DNA of 64,000 nt from Euwallacea fornicatus (lineage: Eukaryota; Arthropoda; Insecta; Coleoptera; Curculionidae), in contig NC_089561.1 in the NCBI RefSeq assembly GCF_040115645.1, positions 3,286,001 through 3,350,000 of the forward strand, read 5' to 3'. Below, in pieces: positions 11,791 to 24,750 of the stretch. The notes below the pieces were generated by a model. It did not search any database. It was not told the origin of the DNA and was given only the letters and a program-made list of their open reading frames with translations. The translations under genes were made by a program, and so were the position numbers. The first letter of the stretch is position 1. The number at the start of each line of letters is the position of its first letter.

Positions 11791-12186
11791 AATTTGAACA
11801 TTTAATTTAGTAAATACTTATTGTTCCTACTAATCAAATATTATGTTTTGTTAACATCTATTGGTAGTTGTTGTAATCATCGTCTTGGTTACTCCTATGT
11901 TCAGACGTAAATTTCTCGATAACTATTGAGCTTAAGCATGAGACATGCTACATAAATTATACTTAGAATTCGATGCAGAATTCGAAAACGCAACGAAAAG
12001 TAAGTTTTTCTATTTGAAAAAATGAAGTTGGTGGTCATAACTTGGTTTAGGGCCAGCCTGTATACATGCATTTACCATTAAAAAAACCGCAACAAACAAT
12101 AAGAATCAACGTGTCCCAGCGTTTTACCAAAAAACAAATACATGATTTTTAATTGAATTTATTCCATACTTTATGTACACACTGTA

Positions 12187-15100
12187 CGGTTTCTATTCTG
12201 GACAGGATAATTCAACTTACCACACGCGAAGTAAACAGTAATGTTATATTAATTTGTGTTTGACTATGCAGTTAAGGCGAAGATTTGGTAAAATATTTTT
12301 AGTAAATATTCCTAATTTGAAGGCTTCGCAAATCAACTAGAAGACGTCGAGAGTTTTCCATTGTAACAAAATAAATCTTCTGATCAAAATCTATCGGTTT
12401 TATTTTAATCTCATTTATGTCGAGTTTAAAGCAGCTTTTTCTTGTACTGAAGCGAATCTCACACTCGTAACAAGCAAAGCCACCGCCTTGATTTCACCTC
12501 GAATTTATCGCATAGGAAGATCAACGTTAATTGTATATTTAGCTGTGTGCAGATAGAATTTTGGGGGTGTTGGTTTCAGATAACGAGTTAAGAAACTTAA
12601 AAATATAATTAAAAAAAAAAAAACAGTTTTGAGGGAGAAACTTCACTTCACACGTTCTTATGTAGGGAACGATTAGAATCATCGCTGCTATTAAGACGCA
12701 TTTGCATGTGTGGTGAACAAGAGTTATATCAATACTAGACGAAAAGATTATAAACGAACTTTCGGATAAGTGCATTATTCTTAGCCAATCATTTTCTCTG
12801 ACAGGAAAAGTTCTTCATCTTGAATTTTCTGATTGCTTCAAACTAGGTAGGTCGTTTATTGGAATTCAGGGCTGTGCAACAATGAAAAATGTGCTCCTAT
12901 GAAAAATTTAATAGAGGTCAGACCTGGTGCCTGTAAAGTTCAACCAACTGGCCTTATTGCAAAGCTCTCCTTTAGATTTTCCTTTCCTACCATCGAACTA
13001 AGGGGTTTTTAACGCTGTTTACTTAACATTCCAATTTTCCATTACAAAGGAGAATAAAATGCACTCAAAGGTGCTTTAATGCTAAATGCGGCCCTATAAA
13101 AGCAGGTTCTCAATCCATCATAGAGCCAAGTTCCATTATGTTTGAGTGACAGTATGTAGGTAATGTTATTCAATAAAAAGTTAGTGAAATGTATAAAGGT
13201 TCTTTGGAGGACAATGGAAAAATAAAAAATGCCGAGATTGACGATGACCTCAAGTGTGCCCCAGCATCTTTCTCCAAGCAATATAAAAATCAGTAGGGAA
13301 TATCACTGAACACGATCGAGCTGGGAAATATGACATTTTCCGTTTCCGAAATACATTTGTAAGTCGACGTTTTGGGCTGTTAATAAATATTTTAACACGT
13401 TGCTTTTCGCTCTTCTTGTTTCTAATTTTCGTTATATTTCGTAGACTGTGGAAATATATGGACGACATTTATCCTGACTCAGACTTGGTTTTAGTTCAGG
13501 AAAGAGACATAAGGCGCTTAACCAGGAATGTTCCTATTTTCAATCCGAAGTTCACATAAAGTTTTTCCCCCGAAGGTGGGTTTGTATCATGGGATTTGAC
13601 CGTTCCTCTAAAATATTCCCTTTTTTTATTGTTTGTCGAAATATTTATGGGATTACACATCTAGAATGTGTCCATTTTCTACTGAAATAAATAGAATGAC
13701 AAAAAGTCATTCCAATTATTATCGGTTTCCTCGTGCCGTACCTAAACTCCCTGTTTATTTCCCCATAAGGCGTGTCTGGGTTTCTTAATTCAGGCGAGTC
13801 TGGAAAATACAAAAATAGATATAAACGCTTGATTGCAGTTTATATGATCCAGGGGATTGCCTTTTGGTCAATATGAGGCTAAATTTACGAGACATCGTGA
13901 CTCGAGACAAATAGATTAGGCCAGGGTTTTATAGAGGCGCATGTGACAAATTGGCGCGAAGTTGTGAAGTTTACGGCTTGGGAGTGGTATCTGGATATAT
14001 ACCAATTTGTATTCTTGAGAAATGGTCTTATATCTATCATCACGGGGAGTTGATTCTAAGTTATAGAAAAAAACGATGTGAAAAAATTGTTGCTGTCCAT
14101 ATGGACGTTCTGCGCTACTGAGTCTTCAGGAAAATCGTCGCCAGGTTGCTGTGGACAAATAATGCAATTTTAATGTTCATTGCACATGGAAGAGTGGCAT
14201 TTGATGTACTCGTAATGAAACGAATTAGCTCGCGAGAAAGGAAATTTGGAGTAACCGTAACTACCCAAATGTACCTTCTCAAGTTTCTGTCTCTGGAATA
14301 AAACAATGGCGTAGGAGAGTGGTAATTTACTCAAACCGTTAATAATAAAATATGCAGCTCGCTCAAGTTAACTTTGCGGACGGAGCCGTAAAACATTGGA
14401 TGCGCAGTATAGAAGGGTACGGTACCCTTCGGAATAAAGAAAATATACCCCCATTAGGGCTCAGCACGAAGGGCCGAGATAAAATCGCCCTTATTTTTCT
14501 TGTTTGCCAATAATTTCCATAAAGCCGAAATGCGTGCCCTCTACGCCACTGACTGGTCCATGAAGTCCATACTTCTGGGGTCATCAGTTTATTTTGTTTT
14601 AACTACCTGCATACCTACATTATTTTGTATTATAAATAATCTTCCCCTCATAAATAATTCTCACCCCATGGCTTCCCTTCACATATCATAGTAAGATTTA
14701 TGGCTTAAAGATATAGTTGGCAATTTTAAAAGGTACATAAAAGTCTGTGAATGATTTCCAACGTAATCTAGTGGTTGACAACCCCAACCCATATAAATCG
14801 TAAGTTAAGGGAGGGGACTCGGGCAGCTTTTGTGTTATTCGTTACGCGGATTTCTATTATTAAAACGGGCACGCTTCTGCACGTTTAATCCCTGCAATAT
14901 GTTCACCAATAAAGGAGGTATCCAAGGACAACCGAAATGAGATTAAAATATTATTGATTTGGTTATTACTCATTTTTTTATTAAGTTTGGGGGAAAATCG
15001 GGACCCTTAGAAAGAGGAAAGTTGTGCATGCACTAAGCTATTTTCTTTCGCAATCTAATCTTTATTATACCGTACCCAGTACCTCCTTTCGGCCCCAATA

Positions 15101-17362
15101 AACCCTTCCATATAAATATAAAAAACAAAAATGAGTTCCGGAGATAATCGTTATGCTAAACGTAGTGGAAAAACAGTGGAAGGGTCTTTCAAGCACGAGG
15201 AAATTATATCGTGTCAGATTTTGAGATCCTCCGACACGCCTATTCGATATTGGTATCGAAGTCGTGAGCATGACTGGCACAGTTGTCGATAATGGGATAT
15301 TAGAAAACTTTTGGGTTTATGGGGCAGAAGTGATTTTGATGTAAGAAAATTGTGTTTATACTTGAACACGCCTGCTAGTGTCCTTCGTTATTAGTCCCGA
15401 GATTGAAGTGGTCCTCAACACTGAAGCCATTTTTTTTATGACTTCTTTTAGTCCTGAAAAATGTGGATACATCACGATGGAGCACGTGCAGAACACAAAG
15501 TAATTTTCAAACAAAACATCCAACAATACGTCTGCCTTATCTACACGATGGGAGAGGTGACTGTACGACGTTCCTTATTCAAAGCTCCAAAATGGCTGAG
15601 TATGAAATTAAGAAAATCTGTATTAAAAGGTAGCTGTAGCTGACAGGCATCGTGTTTTAAAATTGCTTTATTATTTACCTTAATTACGGCGAAGTAAAAG
15701 ATCAACAAGGTAGACGAGCGGAAGAATAATAGACCGGGTCCCAATGGTTGTTTTTCTTTGGCTCGGTTTGTACCCGCTTTGGAAATTGGAGGCAAAACTC
15801 GGAAAATTGTTAAACGGTTTGCATATAATAATGGCAAAGTTGGCCACGTTTCTTGCATAGAAAGTGTGAGAATGGATCATGTACGGACTATATAACGGGC
15901 AATAACCTGAACAAAAATGGCGCAATCAGTGTGTACAATTGCAAAAGACTTCAATGCAAAAGTGCATTTTCCCAAATGTTCGTGGAAATACTGTCGCGAA
16001 ATTTACACAGTATGAACCAGTAAGTTTCAGAAAACGAAGTAGTAGATGTTGAAATGAACATTTTTGGGTGCGGCAGCGGAGAATCATTGATGGTTAGCAA
16101 TGTTCGAAAACCTTATCAAATTTTGAATCTCCACGTATGTACGCATATATTAACTAGAACTGGACATAACGAACACCAGGCTATAGCAAACAAAACCTCT
16201 GGTCTCTCGTGCTTTTTGTACCCGAGTTGGACTGTATTATCGCATCTTTTACTCTCTTTGCACAATTTGCCAAAAACATCTATCGATGCAAATTAACAAT
16301 GTAAAGGAAGTAAGGAAAGAATAATCATCCGACTCAGTTATCAACTATCTGAAGCAAATCGTAACATTTAAACAAATTCTTAAAATCGTCGTTCTCAATA
16401 CTCCCAGAAGAGCCGAGGGCTTGATGGTCCATGAGGCAAAGAGCAGAGGAGGAGACATCTTCAACAGTTTTTATAATTTTTTTTTGTTCAGATTTATTTC
16501 TATTTCGAGTTAAATCGTTAAACAAAACTAAGCTAAAAGCCAAATTGGACTGAAAGTGTTTCTTAACAGTGAAATATTCACCTTCCTTCCACAATCTACC
16601 GCGAAGGTCAGTTCAAGGTGAGTACGATTAAATGGAAAACACATGGCGCCTCCAAATATTACGTCACCTCAACATTCCAGACATTCCACTGCAAGGTGTT
16701 TAGTGGTCATTAAAGGGGATGAGCTCTTTAATACAGAAGATAGCTCTGAAGAAAACGAGTCATTGTGTCATTATAAGTAAGAGAGCTCTAAACCGCTCAG
16801 ATGAATGCCAGACAAGGAAGAAATATGTCTAATAGACAGAGAGAGACAAGATGATAATAGTGCGGTCCTTCTCCCAGATGTCTTTATCGTTCATCCCATT
16901 ACAATTTGAAAATATTTTTTTTTATTTGAATTTAGTTAGAAGTCCGTTAACCCAGAAGTTTTTGGTTAATTAAAATAATAAAATTTTTGGGTAATCGAAT
17001 CAAAATCAAAAAAATCATTTTAAATTAAATATTTTCTTAATATTTGCCTGTTTCCATGTGGCAGCACCAGTACTTAATGGCAGCGTAGCAAATTGGAACC
17101 AGAATATGGGATAATCGAACAGGTTTTTTAATGCAACTGTGTTTAACGTTATAGTCCAATAAACATATTCTTCATAAATGGACTATATAACTAAAAATTG
17201 ACTTTGGCCATTGAGTCTGATGTCATCAGACACTCTGGAAAATGGTCTTCTAGAAGCAGAACTTGCTGGCCTACCCCCTTGTTTTGGTGCAGGTTTTTAT
17301 TTTGTCAATACACTTTCAGCAATTTCTCTTCTAAACTGCAATTAAGTGAGCTTATTTCCAGA
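12187..17362. other. noncoding DNA
   Basis: No gene, RNA or transposon end was recognised. Open frames are short and mutually overlapping with no splice-site support. A small exact palindrome, AAGGGTACGGTACCCTT, lies near 14413. Confidence 0.4.
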
Positions 17363-17665
17363 CTTTGTTATTTTAAACGGCACGCCCTGTGTTTTATTAA
17401 ATTTTCGAATTACCTGGAAGCTTAAACCCCATTTTATGTATCATATGCCATAGCTACATATGATGACTCGGAAAGAGCAAAACTTTATACATTTCCAAAT
17501 ATATAATTTTTTTATTTATATACATTACTTTTAAATAATATATAAAAGTTTATTCCGAAAACGGATTATCATAGCTATGGCGCATGAAACATAAACTGCG
17601 TTTAAACCTTCCGGGCAATTCGAAAATGTAATAAAATACAGGGTGTGTCATTTAAAATAACAAAG
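17363..17665. repeat. imperfect palindrome with outward-facing MITE ends
   Basis: CTTTGTTATTTTAAA at 17363 is mirrored at 17665. The match continues inward through TTTTATT, ATTTTCGAATT, GGAAG and GCCATAGCTA to a centre near 17515. CCCTGTG near 17390 and TACAGGGTGTGTC at 17637 are Tc1/mariner-type termini pointing away from the centre. The palindrome may therefore join the right end of one element to the left end of another in inverted orientation. No far ends were found. Confidence 0.6.
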
Positions 17666-18208
17666 TTGCTGTTAGTTGCACATAGATCTGGAAACGTAGC
17701 AATGATTCCAATACTTCAATTGAGCCGATCAAACTCCTCTGCATTGGCGTCCAAAATTTCGGATATTTAACTATATGAGAACCCCGTGAACTCTTAATAG
17801 GATACTCACCATGAATGACCCATATATGCTATAATTATGCTTACTTCCAGGGAAGACCACCACTGTAATGAAAAAAACTACTGGTGCCTTGAAAGATTGG
17901 TGTTGTCATATGGAAACACTCAATTTAAAACTACAAAATGAAAAAAAAGCAATTTCCATTACGATAATTTGCTTCAAAAGTAATCCAATAGTGTATCTGT
18001 CTCCATGAAACAATCTAGGCGAAGTATGAAATTGTATTTTTTTTATTGTATTTACGAATATTAGCATAAAATTCACATTCTCTTTGACCACATGAAAAGT
18101 GTAATAAATGTTCTAGAAAATATCGTAAAAATAACACTGAAAACACTGGTAATAAGAAGAACGACGCGTACTATGTATGCAAGAACTATTCCTTAAAACG
18201 TAAACATA

Positions 18209-18773
18209 TACAGGGTGTTACTTAAGTACGTGTAGATATTTCAAGGGATGAAGCTCTGATTGATTCCAATACGAAAGGTTCCTATTAACATCACAGCGGC
18301 TCCGTTTAAGAGATACAGAGTATTTAAATTTAAATTTGGTTTCCTGTGAATATTTTTGTACACGGATGAGTCAATCGGATTAAATTTAATGGATATTCCC
18401 CAAGAGTACTTTTTTGAATAAAACTAAATATACAATAATGCCCTTAATACAAAAGTGTCCTACAGTGCGGGGCAAAAAATTTAGGGACAATTTAAACGTG
18501 ATGAAATCATGTACGTGGCGCCCTCTATCAGTAATCAAAAAACTAAGATAACATTTGGGTTTTGCATCAGAAAAAACTCGCGAATATTAAACTTCATCCG
18601 ATTGACTCATCTGTTTCCAAAAATATTCACGGAAAACCAAATTAAAATTAAAATTCAAACACTCCGTATCTCTTTAACGGAGCCGCTGTGACGTTAATAG
18701 GAATTTTTCGTATTGGAATCGGTCAGAGATTTATACCTTGAAATATCTGCACGTACTTAGTTAACACCCTGTA
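18209..18773. mobile_element. foldback element with double terminal motifs
   Basis: The ends are TACAGGGTGTTACTTAAGTA at 18209 and its inverted copy ending at 18773, both flanked by TA. An inner, similarly oriented TACAGAGTATTTAAA at 18314 is mirrored by a copy ending at 18668, giving 105-bp spacing on both sides. Arms are strongly inverted throughout, for example GCGGCTCCGTT with its complement and GAGTCAATCGG with its complement. The loop of about 150 bp has no coding remnant. It appears to be a non-autonomous Tc1/mariner-group derivative with the same layout as the element at 7116-7717. Confidence 0.85.
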
Positions 18774-19045
18774 TAGATGATGCAGGGGAATTCCCCGGCA
18801 CAACTTCAGCGTTGTCAAATGGCAACGCAAGCCCCGCATGGATTGATATTACGTTATTTACAAATTAAATGCAGAAAGTCTAACTCAAATATTTACTTTT
18901 TACTATGTACTATGTTGGAACCAATAATCCTTAGTATCACAATAAGCAATGCAGGTGAGCCTTAAGAAATAAACTAAACTACTTTAAGATAGCGAATGAT
19001 CGCCCCATTGTATGCTCTGTAAGGGGTTAGAAACCCCAAAAAATA

Positions 19046-19438
19046 GTGGTAACTCCGCCTGTTGTTGCATTTTCAATTACTATTGTGACGGAAAATGCTG
19101 TGTATGAAAAATGCTATTCCCGAAGCAGAGAAAATCCTTATTTAATGGGAGAATATTACTTTCAACATAAATCTTCAGTTGAATCTCTAGTACAAGTTAA
19201 ACCTCCGAGAAAAACTGATTGGGGAATCGTTAAAAAATGGGTAAGAAGCCTTTTGCAAACTACGTTACCTCCAATTTTGGAGAACCGTCCTCTTGCCTTA
19301 AGGCAATGCTTTCAGCTTGTGCAAGAAGGGTCTACCCAGTACTGTATACACTCAAACTCGGTTATAGCGAAGTTGGGTTATAACGAACGGCCGCCTTTAA
19401 CGAACAAAATGTCAGGAATGTACAGAGTGTTTATTTAA
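19046..19438 (+). other. unrecognised 130-codon open frame
   Basis: The frame is open from an ATG. It has lysine/arginine-rich and proline-bearing stretches such as KPPRKTDWGIVKKWVRSL and LENRPLALRQC, a composition that is not obviously random. The last 30 or so codons run into the pogo/Tigger-like element that starts at about 19347, so the natural end is lost or the frame is accidental. No family was recognised. It could be a fragment of a transposon-encoded or captured gene. Confidence 0.2.
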
Positions 19439-19795
19439 TTACGTGTTGTTCTTGTTCGGATACAACGTACCATCGGTTTTAGCGAAAGCTTTTCGAGGAA
19501 GAATTCGCAGAACCGATCAGTTATAATAAACTAGACCATCCTGAAGAATTTATTAGGGTAGTTTTAGGGTGTTTTTTCGTTGGGATGATATCGACACAGT
19601 AGCCGACTTTGCACGATTTTGGACCGCATTAGTTGTATTTTATTAATGTTGGAGGTTAAAGACTTCAAGTGGCCGCAATTAGTGTCAGCCAAGGCGAACA
19701 TGTACGGACATGTTAATTAAAATCGGATATAACGAAGTACCGACCGTAACCAATAAAATCTGGTCTAGTGTTTGTCATAACCGAGTTCGACTATG
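19347..19795. mobile_element. pogo/Tigger-like short inverted-repeat element
   Basis: The left end CACTCAAACTCGGTTATAGC is mirrored by CATAACCGAGTTCGACTATG at the right end. Both arms contain TATAACGAA-type repeats (about 19378 and 19730). Ends reading CTCGGTTATAACGAA are characteristic of pogo/Tigger-group elements in insects. The 450-bp interior has no transposase, so this is a non-autonomous copy. Boundaries are good to within a few bases. Confidence 0.6.
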
Positions 19796-20578
19796 TAAAA
19801 TATTTTTATTCGTGACGTAACTATTTATTTGGTTTAAATAATAACGCTACATCCAAATAATAATTTCTGGTGCCAGGTAATTACCTATTTGTACTTTTCC
19901 GGTAATTTATTCGTATAAAATAAAATAACGTTTGGTAGAGATAATTAATTAATTTAATGGAATAAATGATTTTCGTATTTTTTGTTGGTAATAGCAAGGT
20001 AGTTCAGGCATTATTCATGTTTCGCCATAACAAATTTTGAGATTATTTCAGGTGCTAAATGTGGCCATAAACTTTTTGGTGGGATCTCCCCTAGGTCGGA
20101 TTAAAAATGTTCTCATGTAGTCAAGGGTAGTTTAATTCTGTTTACGGATAATAAAGGGCATATTGGTTGAAACAACAAATATAACTCAAAATATTCAAAC
20201 AAATATCCAAATATATTTTGGCTGAAAATATTGTTTTTAATTCAAGTAACATGTCGTCAAATAATATCTAAATTCATTTCGAACACAAAAATTCATTTTA
20301 TTTAAACTTAATTTGAGCTGTATTGAAACGCGGCTTCTGTCTCTGCCAGTTAAAGAACTCAAAATATGAAGTGAAAATATTATAAGCATCCTCAAAGAAT
20401 ATCACTTTTGGCTACTCTAGAGAATTTAAACTCAGCAAAGCGCATATTTAGGTCATCGGGAATGACGAAAATAGAACCATTCCAAAAGGCACCATCCGCG
20501 ATTGCTAGGTGCAGGTATCTGTGGAACCCGGAAAATGTGGAGAAAACACATTCTGCTCTCAGAGGAGAACATTTTGCT

Positions 20579-20632
20579 CCCCTTTTACCCTAACGTCCCC
20601 TTTTACCCTACCGTCCCCTTTCATCCTAAAAT
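20579..20632. repeat. 18-bp tandem repeat, three copies
   Basis: Three 18-bp units run in tandem. The first two, CCCCTTTTACCCTAACGT and CCCCTTTTACCCTACCGT, differ at one base, and the third is more diverged. The strand is pyrimidine-rich. No function is inferred. Confidence 0.85.
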
Positions 20633-23264
20633 TCGGGTCATCAAGAATTAACAGGAACTGGGATGGAACTATTCAAAAATAATCTGAACTATTCAAAAAC
20701 TCTCAAACTAAAAAAGATCACTCAAGACATAGAGGTCAGAAACATCCGAAATCTTCTTCAATTATTAAAGTAAGCAAACTCTCGCAACGTAGACTCTGAA
20801 ATATTTAAGCTCTTCAATATATAGGAATGAGCCGAATTGAGGCAACGCGGAGAATCTCTATCAGCCACCTGAAAGCAATAGGGTTCAGGAACGACATCTG
20901 AAAAATTTCCAAGCAGTGGACAGAGCGTTCGTTGTTGTTCTGGACCTCTTCTTTTAGTCAGTTAGTAGAGTTGACAAAATTGCGTGGAAATATTTCAAAA
21001 TCTTCAGAGGTCAAGAAAAGTAAAATAGAGAAGAAAGACAAAAAGATACAGCAATCTCTGTAGTTTACAGAGGTCAGTAGGTGTGGGTGCATTCCAGGAA
21101 ACTTGGTCGAATTGAATGAGAACACATGGCCACGTTATTAGAACCAAACAGTTTTTTGCACCCTAAAAGGCATCAGCAGTGACTGGGGAAATGGTCTTGA
21201 AAAATTCTATGAGGTCACTCTCGCTGGGAACCTGCATGTGCAATAGTCTAAGTGGACTCTTCTTCTCGAGGACTCTCTTCTTTCATACAGTTCCTTCGAC
21301 GCTTTCGAGATTCCTCACGGAACTTTTAAGTGTCATTTAACAGTCAGTTTTCCGATAGTTCGTGAATTCGCATTCCGCGAAAATTACCGCGATCTTCCCA
21401 AACATGGGGAGACCCCCCTTCGCTGCTGCTTGATGCGATGGAAAGTAGTTATGGTATATAGCTGACGTTAAAGTATATTTTTAACACAGAACATTTGCAA
21501 TCCGACTATTCCAGTATTCAAATCCGCAATTCGTTTCCATGCCACGATCCTGGAACTTAAGTTTCGTCTAAAGCGGCTTACCCGCTTGGTACTTAACATG
21601 TTATTGTATGGCTGTCCTCTGCAGCAGCTACCGTTATCAGGATGCTCTTTGTCTCCGAGTCCTCACTGTTAATCGCGGACTATTGTTGGAATCTTTCCCT
21701 GAAAGGGAGCTGGAAAACAAATCCTGCATATCTCCACTTGACAACTGCACCTTCCCAATTAGTTTCAGACTTTCCCCAAGATTTGCCGGATCAGTCAGTG
21801 ATATTTGCGGAGGCCAAAGAGATTTTCATTTTCCTTTGAAGGCCTTGTCAACATGTCCCAATTTGTGTCGAATGGAAACGTCGGAAATTCAAAATACCAA
21901 TTTGTGTGTTTTCGTATTTCAGTAAGGTATAGATAATACTTAAAAAAAGGGAGTCCCTTAAAATGCCCTGAATGCGAACCGCGAGCTTCCTTTGTTACTT
22001 ATCTAGAGGGGTTCTTATGTTGTCAGTCAAAACATAATCTCCTATTTTTCATTCCCCATGTAGACCCTGACAACCGATCTTGCTCCATGGTTACTACAGC
22101 GCTGCAGGTAAAGTGCAGGGAGTTCAACGTAATGAGATTACGAGCCGGATGACCTTACAACATGCCAGTGCCGGAGGAGAAGGAAAAATCACGCAGTAAA
22201 TCAGGGTAAAAAAGGAAACAGCACTGACTGGGCAGAAACGTACAAAGAAATATAATGCGTTAAAAGGGTCTTTGGAAAAATTTTCGCCTCATACCCAAAT
22301 GGGGCCAATGGCACTCTTATTGGCAACTTGTGTTACAGAGTGTCTCGGCCACAGGAAGGCCACCGTATAATGGACCGTAGTATGAGTAGTCTTTTGGTAG
22401 CTGCTAGGACGGAGGTTGGCACCGCATTTCGAACCCCAAAAATCTCAGAAACTGATTGCGGACACGGTGACCTAACCGATGATTCACGGCCGTGCAACGA
22501 CTCATGCGGACGTAAGCGAACTTTTTTAAATGGAGATTTTTGTCATTTTTCCCATGTAACCCCGTTAGTTCAGTAAGATGCCTCCAAAGTCGATATCTTC
22601 AGCATCCAATTTGGCCGTATATCACACACGTGCACGAGGTGTTTGGGAGCGTTTCTTTGTCTCGAGTTCCCATAACGAATCTCAAGCCTTCCTGTTGCTG
22701 GTCCATAAACATTAAATATGTAGGACAACTCGAGACGTATTCATAAATTTACGGAATATGAGGCACGTTGAAGAAACAATATCCTAAAATAATAAAATCC
22801 AATAACGTTTGCCTGGAGAACGGGGAAGTAATTTAATTTAACTCAGGTATTCTTCGAAATTAGACAGAATGGGACAGGGTCCTGGCAGTTTGTAAGAATG
22901 TAAATATTAATATTTTCTGCTTTTTATTAGATATGAGGATTGGTCCTTAAATTCTGCAATTGAAGGATTTCAGTCTGAAGGAGTTTCGCAGAGTTGAAAT
23001 TGAAATGTGGTCTGCTGCATTAAGGGTTTGGTACGTAACAATCTTGCAAGATATTTACTTGCATGACATTTAACTTGATGCTTGAATGTAAAATGAAACC
23101 GACTGCATTTGCTTGTGTGTCTCTGTAACGAAGAAGTTCTCTAACAAGGTCCGATTTTCCCCGATATATTAGAACCGTTTGGGGTTATGTGATGGTTGCC
23201 GAGGAAACCAGAAGTTCTCCAGTAACAATTTCCTACTTTTGCAGATGGATAATCACCGTCACAC
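20633..23264. other. noncoding DNA with one weak exon candidate
   Basis: No recognised gene. At 22339-22511 an open stretch of 173 bp is bounded by a CAG acceptor-like site and a GAC/GTAAGC donor-like site. Its composition is richer in GC than its surroundings. It could be an exon of an unidentified transcript, but nothing in the translation is recognisable. Confidence 0.25.
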
Positions 23265-24374
23265 ACAGGATGTCTGAAAGAAACGGGAGGAGCTATTTAT
23301 TTGCGAACCGATTTCGATTATTTAAAAACCAAATAAAGTTATACTTTTTGGACTACTAAGTAACTTCAAAGTTGTTTTTTTTCATCGCAACTTTTTCCGC
23401 TTCAAGTGTCAACTTCACAATTTCAAATAGAGCTCCACATCGTTTTCACGTTTTTTGATAGAAAATGTTTTTCTGAGTTGAATGATGTGCGACAAGTTAA
23501 TTTTAACACAATTTTTAACTGGAAAAAAATTGAAAAATTTGTACAATATGAGTTATATGGCCACGTGTATGCTAAATTTGGACTCTGCGCTGCAAGTGCG
23601 ATTAATGTAAATTCGTTTTTTAATGCAATAAAAAGAGCTACTAGTGCCGTTATTGGCGACAATTATCAAGTGTCATTTTCGATAAATACATGGTTAAATG
23701 CAAAAGAAAAATTCTATTTGTATTATATTCAACCCAACGTATTGGTACTCGAAGGAGTAAAATTTGGCATTTTTTTCACATGAATATTGCTTTCGTCAAA
23801 CTCGTCAAATTCAGAAAAATATTTTCCAGAAAACTAAACTATAAAAATTACACTTGCAGCGCAATCGCTCGCAGAAAATTATGAGCGAAAAAGATGTTAT
23901 TCCAATAATTAAGGGCGGCTTTATTTTGTCCCTTCCTGCTAGGTATCATATGGGCGCCCACTTGCCCATGGCGCCAGGCGTCTTTGCACAAGATGATACA
24001 ATAGGATGAGATGCAATGAAATGCAGATGACCACAGAATAACGCAGATGGTCCCATCACGACACAGATTGTGACATGACTCATATTGTTCAAACTTTTCA
24101 ATTTTTTTCAGTTAAAAATTGTTTTAAAATTAACTTGTCGTAGAATGTTAAGTTCAAAAAAATACTTTCTATCAAAGCAAGTTAAAAAAAAAGATGAAGT
24201 TCTAATTGAAATTATTGAGTTGTCACCCACAGTAGAAGTTGAGTTTAAAAAAAAATCAACTGTGACGGTGCTTAATGGTCTGGAAAATATAATTTTCTTT
24301 GGTTTTTTGTTAATTAAAATCCGTTCTTAAGTAACTGAGTTACAGTTTTGCCCGTTTCTTTTGAGACACCACGC
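23265..24374. mobile_element. 1.1-kb foldback element
   Basis: A left end CAGGATGTCTGAAAGAAACGGG near 23266 is mirrored near 24373. Inverted arms of about 280 bp follow: ACAAGTTAATTTTAA, CAATTTTTAACTG and TTGAAAA-type stretches near 23490-23560 pair with complements near 24080-24150. The loop, about 23560-24085, is richer in GC between 23900 and 24060 than the arms. No transposase motif was recognised in the 125-codon frame at 23406-23783, which mainly follows the left arm. It may be a larger non-autonomous foldback transposon. Confidence 0.75.
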
Positions 24375-24750
24375 ATCACCATTGACTCCATAGACTAAAT
24401 TCTGGCGAATTTGATGGTGATCTTGCTGAAATATCTCTATTGCACAATTTTGGGAAAACTTTTGGTTCACAAAACCTTTCAAAGTGCTTAGAAGCTTTCG
24501 ATTTACTCGTTTGGCCTTCTTTAATATGATTATTCCCATAGAAAACTTCACATAAATCAATTTCAAATCACAAATATAAAATGCAACGTAACTAGTGCTG
24601 CTTTTGCAGTATTTTCCATTTTATTGTGGAAGTTTCACTTGCATTGTAGTTTATCATTCTTGCGTGAAGTATTGATCTTAGTTGCAAAGAAATTCATATA
24701 AAACATAACTATTTTGTCAATGGAATTGTTAGCACTAGATCAGAATTTGC

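Larger units (their letters stand above)
8536..12062. mobile_element. inner foldback element carrying a mariner remnant
   Basis: The ends are TACATGGTGACTCTAAGACA at 8536 and the complement of TACAGGCTGGCCCTAAACCA at 12062, each flanked by TA (8534-8535 and 12063-12064). The inverted arms continue past the ends: CAAATAGAAATACTTA pairs with its complement near 12010, and TTCTGCATCGAATTC occurs at about 11487 and inverted at about 11975. Without the retrotransposon the unit is about 0.67 kb. A mariner-like transposase fragment occupies the middle. A Jockey-like element has landed in the left arm. Confidence 0.75.
8409..12186. mobile_element. composite foldback element, outer unit
   Basis: The outer inverted ends are TACAGTGTGTACATAAAG at 8409 and its complement ending at 12186. 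The left arm (8409-8533) and right arm (12065-12186) are inverted copies with only scattered differences. They share the ATTCAATTAA, TTTGTTTTTTGG and AATGGTAAATGCA stretches. If the inner unit is removed, the arms meet at a central TA to give a palindrome of about 250 bp. The left outer flank is TA but the right flank is CG, so one target copy has mutated or the boundary has eroded. Confidence 0.75.
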
